DNA of 64,000 bases from contig CBDBZX010000002.1 in assembly GCA_965213645.1 (NCBI GenBank), forward strand, positions 372,001-436,000, read 5' to 3'. The stretch is from CBDBZX01 sp965213645. GTDB lineage: Bacteria > Deinococcota > Deinococci > Deinococcales > Trueperaceae. This document shows positions 43,955-51,628 of the stretch, piece by piece. A program made the translations under genes and the position numbers. The notes beneath the pieces were generated by a model. It saw only the letters and a program-made list of their open reading frames with translations. It was not told the DNA's origin and made no database searches. Numbering within the stretch: the stretch's first letter is position 1; each line of letters starts with the position of its first letter.

Positions 43955-45091
43955 CTACTTTGTCAACAGTGCCGTCAGCAAGGCCAAGCGATCTAAGGTT
44001 TCCGACACGCGGATGTGTTCGTGGCGTGCGTGCGGGCCTTCACCGGAGGAGCCTAAGCCGTCCAGCGTCGGGACGCCTAGCGCTGAGGTGAGATTGCCGT
44101 CGGAGCCGCCACCAACGACGGCGCTGTCTAGTTCAAACCCCAACCTCTTCATTTTCTCTCTCGCTTCTTCAAACAGCGCTCTATTTTGCTCAGTAGGCTC
44201 CATCGGCGGGCGGTTCAGCCCACCAGTGACGTGAACCTTGACGCGGCTATCTTTGGACGTGTAGCCGTAGACCGCCTCTTCAACCCGCTTGCCCTCATCC
44301 TCTTGCAAGGCTCGCAGGTCCACTTCGGCAAACGCCTCTTCGGGGATGACGTTGCCGACGCTGCCGCCCCGCGCCACGGTGAGGTTTACACTCGTTTGCG
44401 CCTCGTCGTCGCCCAGCGTTTCTACAAAAAGGAGAAAATGCGCCAACTCGCGCAGGGCTGACGCGCCATCTTTGGGGTTGTTGCCCGCGTGAGCGCTCTG
44501 CCCTTCGAAGTTCACGAAAAACGCGCCGACGCCCTTGCGTCCGACTTTGAGTGCGCCGTCGTCGCGGCCTGGCTCTAAGACTAGAGCGCGGTCATGCGCC
44601 TTGGCGAGCGTTTCGATGAGGTCGCGGGAGTGGCGGCTCCCTACCTCTTCGTCTGAGGTAATGGCGAGTGTGATGGGGCCTAGCGGTTCTAAATCCTGCT
44701 CCTCCAAAATCGAAACGGCGTGAATGCCCAGCGCAATCCCCGCTTTCATGTCGAGCGTACCGGGGCCGTAGAGCAGGTCTCCGTCGCGTCTAATGGACAT
44801 CTTTTCCAGCGTGCCCACAGGCCAAACTGTGTCGGCGTGGGTTAAGAGGAGCGTGGAGGTGTCGCCGGGAAAGTCCTTGCGGGCGACGAGTTGGTCGCCG
44901 ACCTTTTCTTTAGCCACGCGCTCTACGGCCCAACCTCTTGGGTTTAGCACCTCTTCCAAATGCTCAATAAGGGTATCGACGGCGGCTTTTTCTCCGGTGG
45001 GAGACTCGAGCCTCACCAGCGCCTCTAGGGTTTCGATATAGGTCTCTTCCTGAGCGTGCGCAGCGGCTCTTAGGTCGCGTTCAGAATTCAT
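43955..45091 (-). CDS. M20 family metallopeptidase (glutamate carboxypeptidase-like)
   Basis: The 378-residue protein has LTHADTVWPVGT and GPGTLDMKAGIAL (metal-binding His and Asp), ITSDEEVGSRHS (catalytic Glu-Glu), VLEPGRDDGALKVGRKG, a dimerisation domain and GGGSDGNLTSALG...GPHARHEHI with the last histidines. It resembles carboxypeptidase G2 and acetylornithine-deacetylase relatives. Substrate is likely a C-terminal glutamate or an N-acyl amino acid. TATGGT (45098-45103, reverse) is six bases before the ATG at 45091; the 14 upstream in-frame codons are therefore excluded. It is in operon with mnmD. Confidence 0.9.
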   Translation of the reverse strand: MNSERDLRAAAHAQEETYIETLEALVRLESPTGEKAAVDTLIEHLEEVLNPRGWAVERVAKEKVGDQLVARKDFPGDTSTLLLTHADTVWPVGTLEKMSIRRDGDLLYGPGTLDMKAGIALGIHAVSILEEQDLEPLGPITLAITSDEEVGSRHSRDLIETLAKAHDRALVLEPGRDDGALKVGRKGVGAFFVNFEGQSAHAGNNPKDGASALRELAHFLLFVETLGDDEAQTSVNLTVARGGSVGNVIPEEAFAEVDLRALQEDEGKRVEEAVYGYTSKDSRVKVHVTGGLNRPPMEPTEQNRALFEEAREKMKRLGFELDSAVVGGGSDGNLTSALGVPTLDGLGSSGEGPHARHEHIRVSETLDRLALLTALLTK

Positions 45092-45171
45092 CGCTACACC
45101 ATAACAAGGAAAAGAGGTAGGAGCGCTTAGCAAAGGCTTTTCTACTAATGGCTAAAAACTAATCGCTTTAC

Positions 45172-45519
45172 TTACTCCGTCCCGATGGCCTCTTCCTCAC
45201 GCTTGGCACGCTCGGCTAAGTGCTCGCGCCAGAGCGTCTCAGCCAGCACGCGCACAGCCGGCTCGCGGGTGGTGCGGGCGTAGGAGTAGCCCATGCGCAA
45301 GTCAGCGTCCGCTGAGGCCGCGCCTAGACGCTTAGCGACTCCGTAACGCGACAGATAAACCTGGGAGAGGAGCGCGTTGCGCATCCGCTGAGGCTTGACG
45401 GCGTGGAGGTCGCGCAGAGCGTCGCTGTAGGCGTCGAGCGCACCCCCCGTGTCCCCCTGACTTGCCAGCGCTTCACCGCGCTTAAAGTGCTTGGCCGCGT
45501 TGTAGAGCAGTTCACGCAT
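45172..45519 (-). CDS. Hypothetical TPR-like helical protein
   Basis: The 115-residue protein is helical with one clear tetratricopeptide-like unit, HFKRGEALASQGDTGGALDAYSDALRDL (spread over about 11-38), and further amphipathic helices. It is soluble, with no catalytic motif. GAAAGG lies six bases before the ATG. It is separated by 80 bases from the M20 peptidase start. Function is unknown; TPR units bind partner proteins. Confidence 0.6.
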   Translation of the reverse strand: MRELLYNAAKHFKRGEALASQGDTGGALDAYSDALRDLHAVKPQRMRNALLSQVYLSRYGVAKRLGAASADADLRMGYSYARTTREPAVRVLAETLWREHLAERAKREEEAIGTE

Positions 45520-45721
45520 CAGACCTTTCTAACACGCCACCCCACGTCAAGTATACCGTTCACTTCTCACCTTCAGCGTAGCCGTGTAGTGTCGTCATGA
45601 GTTTTTGGGTGCGGCTTGGGGAGTAAGGAGGCTCGAGACGGCTTCCTCATAGAACGCCGAAAAGGAACCTCTAAAAATTTTGCGCAATTCCACACTGTTA
45701 GGGGTGTGCTACCCTTAGTTA

Positions 45722-46210
45722 ATGGACCCCAAATACCTCCGCGCCGACGAGCTAGGCATCCGCTTGGAGATGGTTGCAGGTCTACCTATCTGGGAGCCGC
45801 ACCCCGTCTATAAACACCAAAAAGAGGTAGATAGGATTCGCTCGAGTGTCGCGTCCGTAGAGAGTGAAGCTCCTGCTGTTTGCAAATGTATCCACGCTGC
45901 AGACATTTACGTGAGTTTCCCCGACGGCTCCCTCAAACGTCCCGATATTTCTATCTTCTGCCGCGAACCTGATGAGCAAGAGGAAGCCGTCACACTTGTA
46001 CCCGAAGCCGTCATTGAGGTCATAAGCAAGGGATATGAAGCAAAAGACTTAGAGATCGGTCCGCAGTTTTACCTGTCACAAGGGGTGAAAGATGTCGTGG
46101 TGTTTAACCCCTACACACTCGTCGTTCTACATGTTAGGCGCGATGGAGTGGAGAGGTCTATCTCTCCGGTAGAGGTGGGGCTCGAGTGCGGCTGTACCTG
46201 CACGGTATAA
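45722..46210 (+). CDS. Uma2 family (DUF820) protein, divergent copy 2
   Basis: The 162-residue protein has RPDISIFC, AVIEVISKGYEAKDLEIGPQFY and GVKDVVVFNP, a diverged PD-(D/E)XK pattern in which the usual SPST following the Glu is replaced by SKGYE. It could be inactive or have a different metal site. TACCCT (45710-45715) is six bases before the ATG, giving a leaderless start. It lies between a TPR-like gene and glpX and has no partner gene. Confidence 0.75.
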   Translation: MDPKYLRADELGIRLEMVAGLPIWEPHPVYKHQKEVDRIRSSVASVESEAPAVCKCIHAADIYVSFPDGSLKRPDISIFCREPDEQEEAVTLVPEAVIEVISKGYEAKDLEIGPQFYLSQGVKDVVVFNPYTLVVLHVRRDGVERSISPVEVGLECGCTCTV

Positions 46211-46327
46211 ATCCGTTGCTAACGCTAAAGCGTATTGAGAAGAAGTGCCGCAGGTATTACCCTTAGTGTACAGTTCAGTCAAAATAATTTTCAACTGAGA
46301 GCGTCAATGACCAGATAATACCTGCTA

Positions 46328-47374
46328 CTAAACCTGAATCGTCACCCGCGCCCCATCTCCCAAGAGATGAACTGCGTCAGCTAAGCGCAGCACTCGCGAC
46401 TGATAGCCCATCGAAATCGAGTGCGTGCGAGCGCCGTTCTTGAAAAAGCGCACGCCGCGCAAGAGGTCGCCGTCGGTGATGCCCGTCGCGCTAAAGACGA
46501 TGTTTTGTCCTGGGGCTAGGTCTTCGGTCTTGTAGACCTGGTCGGTGGACGCGCCCATCGCCTCGAGCCGCTTCTGCTCACCTTCGTTGCGCGGCTTAAA
46601 GCGTCCTTGAATCTCGCCGCCCAAACACTTCAAAGCGGCAGCCGCGAGTACGCCTTCCGGCGCACCGCCAATGCCCATTACCGCGTGGACGTTCGTCCCG
46701 CGCACCGCCGCCGAGAGCGCTGCAATCACGTCACCGTCGCCGATGAGCTTGACCCGTGCGCCCGCTTCGCGTACCTGCTTCAAGAGGTCAGCGTGGCGTG
46801 GCCTATCGAGAATAACAACAGTCAAATCTTCTACGGCGCGGTCCAAACTCTGCGCGACGGCGCTGAGGTTCGCCGTGACGGGCCAAGTGATGTCTACCTT
46901 GCCCGCCGCTGGGGGGCCGACGATGAGCTTTTCCATGTAGGTGTCGGGCGCTTGGAAGAGTCCGCCCTTTTCGGCAATGGCAATCACAGCAACCGAATTA
47001 TTCACCATCCGCGCCGTGATGCCCGTGCCCTCGACGGGGTCCACCGCGATGTCCACCGCCCACGCGCCTTCGCCGCCGAGCCCCAACTTCTCCCCGATAT
47101 AGAGCATCGGTGCTTCGTCGCGCTCGCCCTCGCCGATGACGATTTCGCCGTCAATGTCGAGTTCGTTCAGGACGCGGCGCATAGCGTCGGTGCCCGCTTG
47201 GTCTACAAGGTCCGAGTCGCCTTTGCCCGCCACGCGGCTCGCAGCAATCGCGGCTTGTTCAGTGATGCGCACCGTGTCAAGGACTAAAGCGCGTTCCATG
47301 TCTACCGCTTTGTTCTGCTTGCGCGGGCGCTTTTTGGGTTTGTCAGGTTTAGATTCGGGTGCTTTTGTAGTCAT
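46328..47374 (-). CDS. glpX: Class II fructose-1,6-bisphosphatase
   Basis: The protein (348 residues from this ATG) has a Lys/Pro-rich N-terminal extension (about 1-25). The GlpX core follows: IAASRVAGKGDSDLVDQAGTDAMR, GEIVIGEGERDEAPMLYIGEKLG, AVDPVEGTGI, MGIGGAPEGVLAAAALK. It dephosphorylates fructose-1,6-bisphosphate in gluconeogenesis. ATGs at 47374 and 47389 are both possible starts; neither has a clear Shine-Dalgarno sequence. The upstream frame to 47482 reads poorly and is rejected. Confidence 0.93.
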   Translation of the reverse strand: MTTKAPESKPDKPKKRPRKQNKAVDMERALVLDTVRITEQAAIAASRVAGKGDSDLVDQAGTDAMRRVLNELDIDGEIVIGEGERDEAPMLYIGEKLGLGGEGAWAVDIAVDPVEGTGITARMVNNSVAVIAIAEKGGLFQAPDTYMEKLIVGPPAAGKVDITWPVTANLSAVAQSLDRAVEDLTVVILDRPRHADLLKQVREAGARVKLIGDGDVIAALSAAVRGTNVHAVMGIGGAPEGVLAAAALKCLGGEIQGRFKPRNEGEQKRLEAMGASTDQVYKTEDLAPGQNIVFSATGITDGDLLRGVRFFKNGARTHSISMGYQSRVLRLADAVHLLGDGARVTIQV

Positions 47375-47475
47375 ACCGCATGGTGACATAGTGCACCGCG
47401 TTGACGGGTGGTGTATCTCTCTGGTTGGTAAACAGGAGAAGAGCAATCCAGTCAAGCTGGACGAACGGTGAGTTC

Positions 47476-47641
47476 CGAGCAACGAGCAACGAGTCTAAAG
47501 GTTTTTACTAGACCTCTTGCGAAAGTGGGAGGCAGGCGAATGCCTGGCTTCCGCTTTTGCCGAGCAGAGCGAGTAGGAGCAGACGCCCTCAGCGGATGAA
47601 GCGGGACTTTTGCAAGAGGTCTACTCATTGCTCGTTGCTCA
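47476..47641. mobile_element. Short inverted-repeat element (TAGACCTCTTGC family), copy 2, with extra flanking arms
   Basis: The element proper is 47509-47623, from TAGACCTCTTGCGAAAGTGG to CTTTTGCAAGAGGTCTA. It is flanked by GAGCAACGAGCAACGAGT (47476-47493) and ACTCATTGCTCGTTGCTC (47624-47641), which are 17/18 inverted repeats. It lies between glpX and hisIE; the rest of the gap to 47716 holds only short hairpins. Confidence 0.7.
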
Positions 47642-47716
47642 CTGTTCGTTCCCTTCGGGAGACTGCGTAATCCCGAAAGGGGATTGCTTTTAACCGTCTT
47701 CTCTCATTGCTTTCAA

Positions 47717-48352
47717 CTATCTTTTAGTCTGGTGCCGCTCCATAAGCTCATCCGCAACCTCTTGCAAGCTCACGCCACTCTCCCGCAAAAGAACCGTGAG
47801 GTGAAACAAGAGGTCAGCGGCTTCACTGGTGAGTTCGTCCGGTTTATTCTCCAACGCCGCCACAATACTTTCGCCCGCCTCTTCAACTACTTTTTGCGCG
47901 ACGTACCCCTTACCTCTTTGGTGCATGTTCGTGACGTAAGAACCTTCGGGCAGGGTTTCCAACCTCTCGTTCACAACTCGTTCCAAAAGCCCCATCACCT
48001 CTCCTAAGGAGGCTTGCTCCTCAGCCGACGAGCGGTAAAAACAGGAACGCTCGCCCGTGTGACAGGCTGGACCTTTCTGTTTTACACGGTAGAGGAGCGC
48101 GTCCTCGTCGCAGTCTACGCGCACTTCGGTGACCTCTTGAGTATGTCCGCTGGTGGCACCTTTGCGCCAGAGTTCGTTACGCGAGCGGCTGTAGTAGTGG
48201 GCTTGGGAGGTCTCGAGCGTCTTCGTAAGCGCCTCCTGATTCGCATAGGCGAGCATCAATACTTCGCCGCTTAGCGCGTCTTGGGTCACGACGGGGACGA
48301 GACCTCTTTCATCGAAATTGACTGTTGGAAAATCGGCGGGTAGGTCAGGCAT
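47717..48352 (-). CDS. hisIE: Bifunctional phosphoribosyl-AMP cyclohydrolase / phosphoribosyl-ATP pyrophosphatase HisIE
   Basis: The 211-residue protein has the HisI domain (about 8-110; VPVVTQDALSGEVLMLAYAN, YYSRSRNELWRKGATSGH, DCDEDALLYRVKQKGPACHTG with zinc-binding residues). The HisE domain follows at about 118-205 (GYVAQKVVEEAGESIVAAL, AADLLFHLTVLL). It performs steps 2 and 3 of histidine synthesis. TAGACT (48359-48364, reverse) is six bases before the ATG and lies in the 16-base gap after the cystathionine-synthase gene, so it has its own leaderless promoter. hisF is 3.3 kb away. Confidence 0.96.
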   Translation of the reverse strand: MPDLPADFPTVNFDERGLVPVVTQDALSGEVLMLAYANQEALTKTLETSQAHYYSRSRNELWRKGATSGHTQEVTEVRVDCDEDALLYRVKQKGPACHTGERSCFYRSSAEEQASLGEVMGLLERVVNERLETLPEGSYVTNMHQRGKGYVAQKVVEEAGESIVAALENKPDELTSEAADLLFHLTVLLRESGVSLQEVADELMERHQTKR

Positions 48353-48368
48353 CTGCTCAGTCTACCTT

Positions 48369-49508
48369 TTAGTTCAGAGCAGCGAGGGCTTGCGCTAAGT
48401 CTCCGATGAGGTCATCGGGATGCTCCAATCCCACCGATACCCGCAGTAAATTCGGCGGCGTCTGCGACTGCGGACCCTCAACCGAAGCGCGGTGCTCGAT
48501 CAGACTTTCTACCCCGCCCAGACTCGTCGCCCTGGTAAAAAGCTCGACTTCGGCAGCGACCTTCATGGCGTCCTCCGCTGAACCTCTTACCCGAAAGGAG
48601 AGCATTCCGCCCCATAAATTCATCTGCTTTTTGGCAACCTCATAACCCGGATGAGGCTCTAAACTCGGATAATGCACGGCTTCAACCTGGCTGTGTTCAG
48701 CTAAAAACTCCGCAATCTTCTGCGCGTTCTCGCAGTGCGCCCGCATCCGGTAAGGAAGTGTGCGTAGTCCTCGCAATACAAGCCAGCAGTCAAACGGTGA
48801 GGGAACCGCGCCCTCCATCGTCTGCACGGTGCGTATACGCTCGAACAACTCACTCTTCTCTCTCGCCACGACTGCGCCGCCCAACACGTCGCTGTGACCC
48901 GAGAGGTATTTGGTTGTGGAGTGGACGATGAGGTCTGCGCCGAGGTCAAACGCGCTTTGTAGCGGTGGCGGTGTCCACGTGCTATCTGAAGCAACCCACG
49001 CGCCCGCATTGTGCGCAATCTTAGAAACAGCGGCGATGTCGGTGATTTTGAGCAAGGGATTGGAGGGGGTCTCGAGCCACACCAGTTTCGTCTCTTTTCT
49101 TATAGAACCGCGTAAAGCGTCTAAATTCGTGAGGTCAACGAAGTCAACCGCTAAACCCCAAGGGATGAAAACCTCTTTTAAGAGCTTGGCAATTCCGTGA
49201 TACATGTCGTCGGGGACGATAGCGTGGTCGCCCGGTCTCAGAGCGCGAAAGACCGAACCAGCGGCGGCGGAGCCCGACGAGAAGGCGGCGGCTGAGGAGC
49301 CTCCCTCGAGCCGCGCCAACGCCTCTTCTAGCGCCGCGCGGTTCGGGTTGCTCGTCCTCGTGTAGACATGCCCGTGCGGGAAAGAGCCGTCTTTCTCCCG
49401 CTCAAAGGTTGTGGAGAGGTGAATCGGTGGAGTAACCGCGCCCGTGGTGGGGTCGGTTTCTAGTCCGGCGTGGACAGCAAGGGTTTCGAGGTTGTATTTT
49501 TTGGTCAA
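48369..49508 (-). CDS. Cystathionine gamma-synthase/lyase family PLP enzyme
   Basis: This 379-residue Cys/Met-metabolism enzyme has the family opening ETLAVHAGLETDPTTGAVTPPIHLSTTF, YTRTSNPNRAALEEALARLEGG and the PLP lysine in LIVHSTTKYLSGHSDVLGG. It makes or breaks cystathionine (or gamma-eliminates methionine); the direction cannot be assigned. Start is a TTG at 49508 with GGAGG six bases upstream, and it overlaps the toxin gene's TGA as TTGA. The upstream in-frame extension to 49661 lies antiparallel to nothing useful and is rejected. Confidence 0.88.
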   Translation of the reverse strand: MTKKYNLETLAVHAGLETDPTTGAVTPPIHLSTTFEREKDGSFPHGHVYTRTSNPNRAALEEALARLEGGSSAAAFSSGSAAAGSVFRALRPGDHAIVPDDMYHGIAKLLKEVFIPWGLAVDFVDLTNLDALRGSIRKETKLVWLETPSNPLLKITDIAAVSKIAHNAGAWVASDSTWTPPPLQSAFDLGADLIVHSTTKYLSGHSDVLGGAVVAREKSELFERIRTVQTMEGAVPSPFDCWLVLRGLRTLPYRMRAHCENAQKIAEFLAEHSQVEAVHYPSLEPHPGYEVAKKQMNLWGGMLSFRVRGSAEDAMKVAAEVELFTRATSLGGVESLIEHRASVEGPQSQTPPNLLRVSVGLEHPDDLIGDLAQALAALN

Positions 49509-49831
49509 AACGACCTCCAGAGATGCTCGAGAGTCACTCTTACTGCTCCCATGTCCTCTTTGGTGAGCTGGCCCAGCGTACGTTTGACAAGGGTCTTTTC
49601 TAGCGTTGCGACTTTGTGAAGTTTGACCGTAGAAGGAAGAAGTAACCCCGGTTCGCGCCATCTTTGCAACGCCACATCAAACTCGCTATTGACCTGTTGG
49701 TTCGTGACCCTAGCGACCACAATATCTTCATCGCCTGTACCGAGGAGAACAAGTGCCGGACGCTGCTTTGCTCTGGCGGCATCTGAAAAGGGAAAGGTTA
49801 AAAGAACAACGGTTCCAGTCGCGTAAATCAC
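49505..49831 (-). CDS. PemK/MazF-type toxin
   Basis: The 108-residue protein matches the MazF/PemK endoribonuclease fold. It has IYATGTVVLLTFPFSDAARAKQRPALVL (the conserved strand and Arg-Pro-Ala motif, about 2-29), DIVVARVTNQQ, and a GLLLPSTVKLHKVATLEKTLVKRTLGQL segment. Such toxins cleave mRNA at short sequences. Start is GTG one base after the antitoxin stop. The toxin stop overlaps the start of the cystathionine gamma-synthase-like gene, giving a compact three-gene transcript. Confidence 0.85.
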   Translation of the reverse strand: MIYATGTVVLLTFPFSDAARAKQRPALVLLGTGDEDIVVARVTNQQVNSEFDVALQRWREPGLLLPSTVKLHKVATLEKTLVKRTLGQLTKEDMGAVRVTLEHLWRSF

Positions 49832-49832
49832 A

Positions 49833-50042
49833 TCACTCTAAGGTGTCGTATATGCTGTCGGTGTCACTGTAACCCGCTGCAAACTGCTTACGACTTAGCT
49901 GCGCCCAACCTTCGTCGTCGGCGCTCTCCACGAGCAAAATTATGCGCGCTTCGGACGCTTCTTTGAGCATTTGCGTTAAATTTGCAGGCAGTTCAACCTT
50001 ACCGTCGCTGTCTAGTTTGACGGAGAGTTCGTAGGCTTTCAT
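49833..50042 (-). CDS. Antitoxin partner of the PemK/MazF toxin
   Basis: The 69-residue protein has an N-terminal beta region (MKAYELSVKLDSDGKVELPANL) consistent with a swapped-hairpin-like or short DNA-binding fold. Its acidic C-terminus (GYSDTDSIYDTLE) would bind the toxin. Identification rests on size and the position directly before a MazF-type toxin. TAAACT (50049-50054, reverse) is six bases before the ATG, so the operon starts with a leaderless mRNA. Confidence 0.75.
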   Translation of the reverse strand: MKAYELSVKLDSDGKVELPANLTQMLKEASEARIILLVESADDEGWAQLSRKQFAAGYSDTDSIYDTLE

Positions 50043-50088
50043 CTTCGCAGTTTAGCACCTCTTCATGGAACTGACTCAAACGCGGTAC

Positions 50089-50583
50089 TCAAATACGGTA
50101 CTGTGCCATCACCACAATATCCTGATATTGTCCATCTATAGAGCGAGCATAGCGTTTGAGACCTTCTTGAACATAGCCGTGCTTTTTGTAGAGACGAATC
50201 GCGGGCTCATTGTCAGCGAAGACCTCCAACTCCAACCTCTTCAAACCGCTAGCCCAGGCGTGTTTAACTGTTTTTTCTAAGAGCTGACTCCCAATACCTT
50301 GACCGCGATAGTCCGCTAAAACTCCTATACCGAGCGCACCGACGTGGTTCATCGTTGGATGACTTAACGGGATAATGTCCGCCCAACCGATCAGTTTTTC
50401 GCCATGCAGGGCGACGTACTGCGCGTAGTTCTTCTCCACATTGTCGCGTACAAACGCTTCGGAACGCTCAAAAGGTGGTGGCTCAATCGTCAAGATATAT
50501 GTTCGCTTTTGCGCAACGCTCGAGAGGGCAGACCAGAAACTTGGGGCGTCCTCTAGTTCGATTTTTCTTACAGTGATGTTCAC
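50089..50583 (-). CDS. GNAT family N-acetyltransferase
   Basis: The 164-residue protein has GNAT motif D/A: HVGALGIGVLADYRGQGIGSQLLEKTVKHA (acetyl-CoA pyrophosphate loop RGQGIG, about 90-119), and motif B LELEVFADNEPAIRLYKKHGYVQEG. It is of the RimJ/RimL or PhnO-like small-molecule/peptide type, substrate unknown. Start is GTG without an evident Shine-Dalgarno sequence. It lies between two toxin-antitoxin pairs, but nothing in its sequence suggests the TacT-type toxin subclass specifically. Confidence 0.85.
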   Translation of the reverse strand: MNITVRKIELEDAPSFWSALSSVAQKRTYILTIEPPPFERSEAFVRDNVEKNYAQYVALHGEKLIGWADIIPLSHPTMNHVGALGIGVLADYRGQGIGSQLLEKTVKHAWASGLKRLELEVFADNEPAIRLYKKHGYVQEGLKRYARSIDGQYQDIVVMAQYRI

Positions 50584-50724
50584 AGTAGTTGCGCCTGCGC
50601 AGTTTGAAGTAACGTGAGCGGAACTTCCACACGTAACTATAACAGCTTCACACGCACGTCCGCCCCCTCGAGACTATTGGCAAGCTATACCCGAAAAGGT
50701 ATACTGCGGAAGTTGAGAGGTACG

Positions 50725-51084
50725 GTGCTAGAGAAACCTGTAATCTGGATAGGCTCATCCAAAAGAGATATGAGGAAGCTACCCGAGGACGTTCAGAGCG
50801 AGATGGGCTATATCCTCCACTTGGTTCAGAATGGCGAAGGGGATAGGAGCATCAAACTTCTTAAAGGTCGAGATCTAAACGGCGTTTATGAGATTCGTAC
50901 CGACTATGACAGCGATACCTACCGCGCAGTTTACACCCTGAACTTAGGAAAGCGCATCTTCATACTTCACGTCTTTCAGAAGAAGTCGAAGCGCGGCAGC
51001 GAAACCCCGAAACCGGACATGGAGAAGATACGCGCCCGCTTGAAGGAAGCGAGAGTCTTGGCAAAGGAGTTAGATAGTGAGTAA
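50725..51084 (+). CDS. RelE/HigB-type toxin
   Basis: The 119-residue protein has the RelE/HigB (Gp49-like) pattern: KPVIWIGSSKRDMRKLPEDVQSEMGYILHL, VQNGE, IKLLKGRDLNGVYEIRTDYDSDTYRAVYTL and IFILHVFQKKSKRGSETPK. These toxins cut mRNA on the ribosome. GTG at 50725 has GAGAGG four bases upstream and TATACT at 50699-50704; the longer frame from 50614 gives a low-complexity N-terminus and is rejected. It overlaps the antitoxin gene by eight bases, the toxin-first order of higBA. Confidence 0.85.
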   Translation: MLEKPVIWIGSSKRDMRKLPEDVQSEMGYILHLVQNGEGDRSIKLLKGRDLNGVYEIRTDYDSDTYRAVYTLNLGKRIFILHVFQKKSKRGSETPKPDMEKIRARLKEARVLAKELDSE

Positions 51085-51418
51085 GAGCAAAAGCGGCATT
51101 GAGTTTGAGGTAGGTAGCGGCAACATCTTCGCGGATGTAGGGTTGCCTAACCCCGAGGAGCATCTGCTTAAAGCGCGTTTGGCTCGCCTCATCAACAAAG
51201 CGATTACTGAGGAGGGCTGGACGCAGCAGCAAGCAGCGGAGGTGTTGGGCGTCACTCAGCCGAAAGTATCTGATCTGAACCGGGGACGCCTTAAAAACTT
51301 TTCAGTCGAGAGGTTGCTCAACTTTTTAGCCCAACTAGATCACCGCGTCACGATTACAGTGAGCCGTGACGATTCGCCAGCAGAGGAGTTTGTGATTGCT
51401 GCTCATAAAGCAGCGTAG
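51077..51418 (+). CDS. XRE/HigA-type antitoxin
   Basis: This 113-residue helix-turn-helix protein has ITEEGWTQQQAAEVLGVTQPKVSDLNRGRL (about 47-76) with a C-terminal strand region HRVTITVSRDD. It is typical of HigA-like antitoxins that neutralise RelE-fold toxins and repress their operon. GTG at 51077 overlaps the toxin's end, so the pair is co-translated. Its 3' end is followed five bases later by a nested pair of mobile repeat elements. Confidence 0.87.
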   Translation: MSKSKSGIEFEVGSGNIFADVGLPNPEEHLLKARLARLINKAITEEGWTQQQAAEVLGVTQPKVSDLNRGRLKNFSVERLLNFLAQLDHRVTITVSRDDSPAEEFVIAAHKAA

Positions 51419-51422
51419 GGAG

Positions 51423-51617
51423 AAGGTGGCCCGTTTTGTATGTATTCGAAAGCTAATTCGTGTCTCTTATACCAGACTGAAGAGGGGATGGCACAATGTG
51501 AGGGCGTCTGAAGTTACGCACATAGTGCGTTTGAGAATGTCACTTTGTGCCATCCTCAAATCACTTTGGTATTACAGTCATTATGCCCCCGCGTACACGT
51601 TGAGGTAGTACACCGCC
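51423..51617. mobile_element. AAGGTGTC..CGTTTTG element interrupted by a second element
   Basis: AAGGTGGCCCGTTTTG and AAGCTAATTCGTGTCTC (51423-51467) match the left half of the copy at 56757-56841. The right half resumes after 51574 as a diverged ATTATGCCCC...GGTAGTACACCGCC. The insert is the TA-flanked element at 51469-51574, so one small element has transposed into another. Confidence 0.6.
51469..51574. mobile_element. Short TA-flanked inverted-repeat element, copy 2
   Basis: The 106-base unit runs from TATACCAGACTGAAGAGGGGATGGC to GCCATCCTCAAATCACTTTGGTATTA. It is the reverse complement of the 30349-30474 copy with about 20 internal bases missing. It is non-coding. Confidence 0.75.
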
Positions 51618-51628
51618 CGGAGGATGAT

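Noticed and set aside
46607..47287. Large antisense frame within glpX
   Set aside because: It is a shadow of a conserved, GC-biased coding region.
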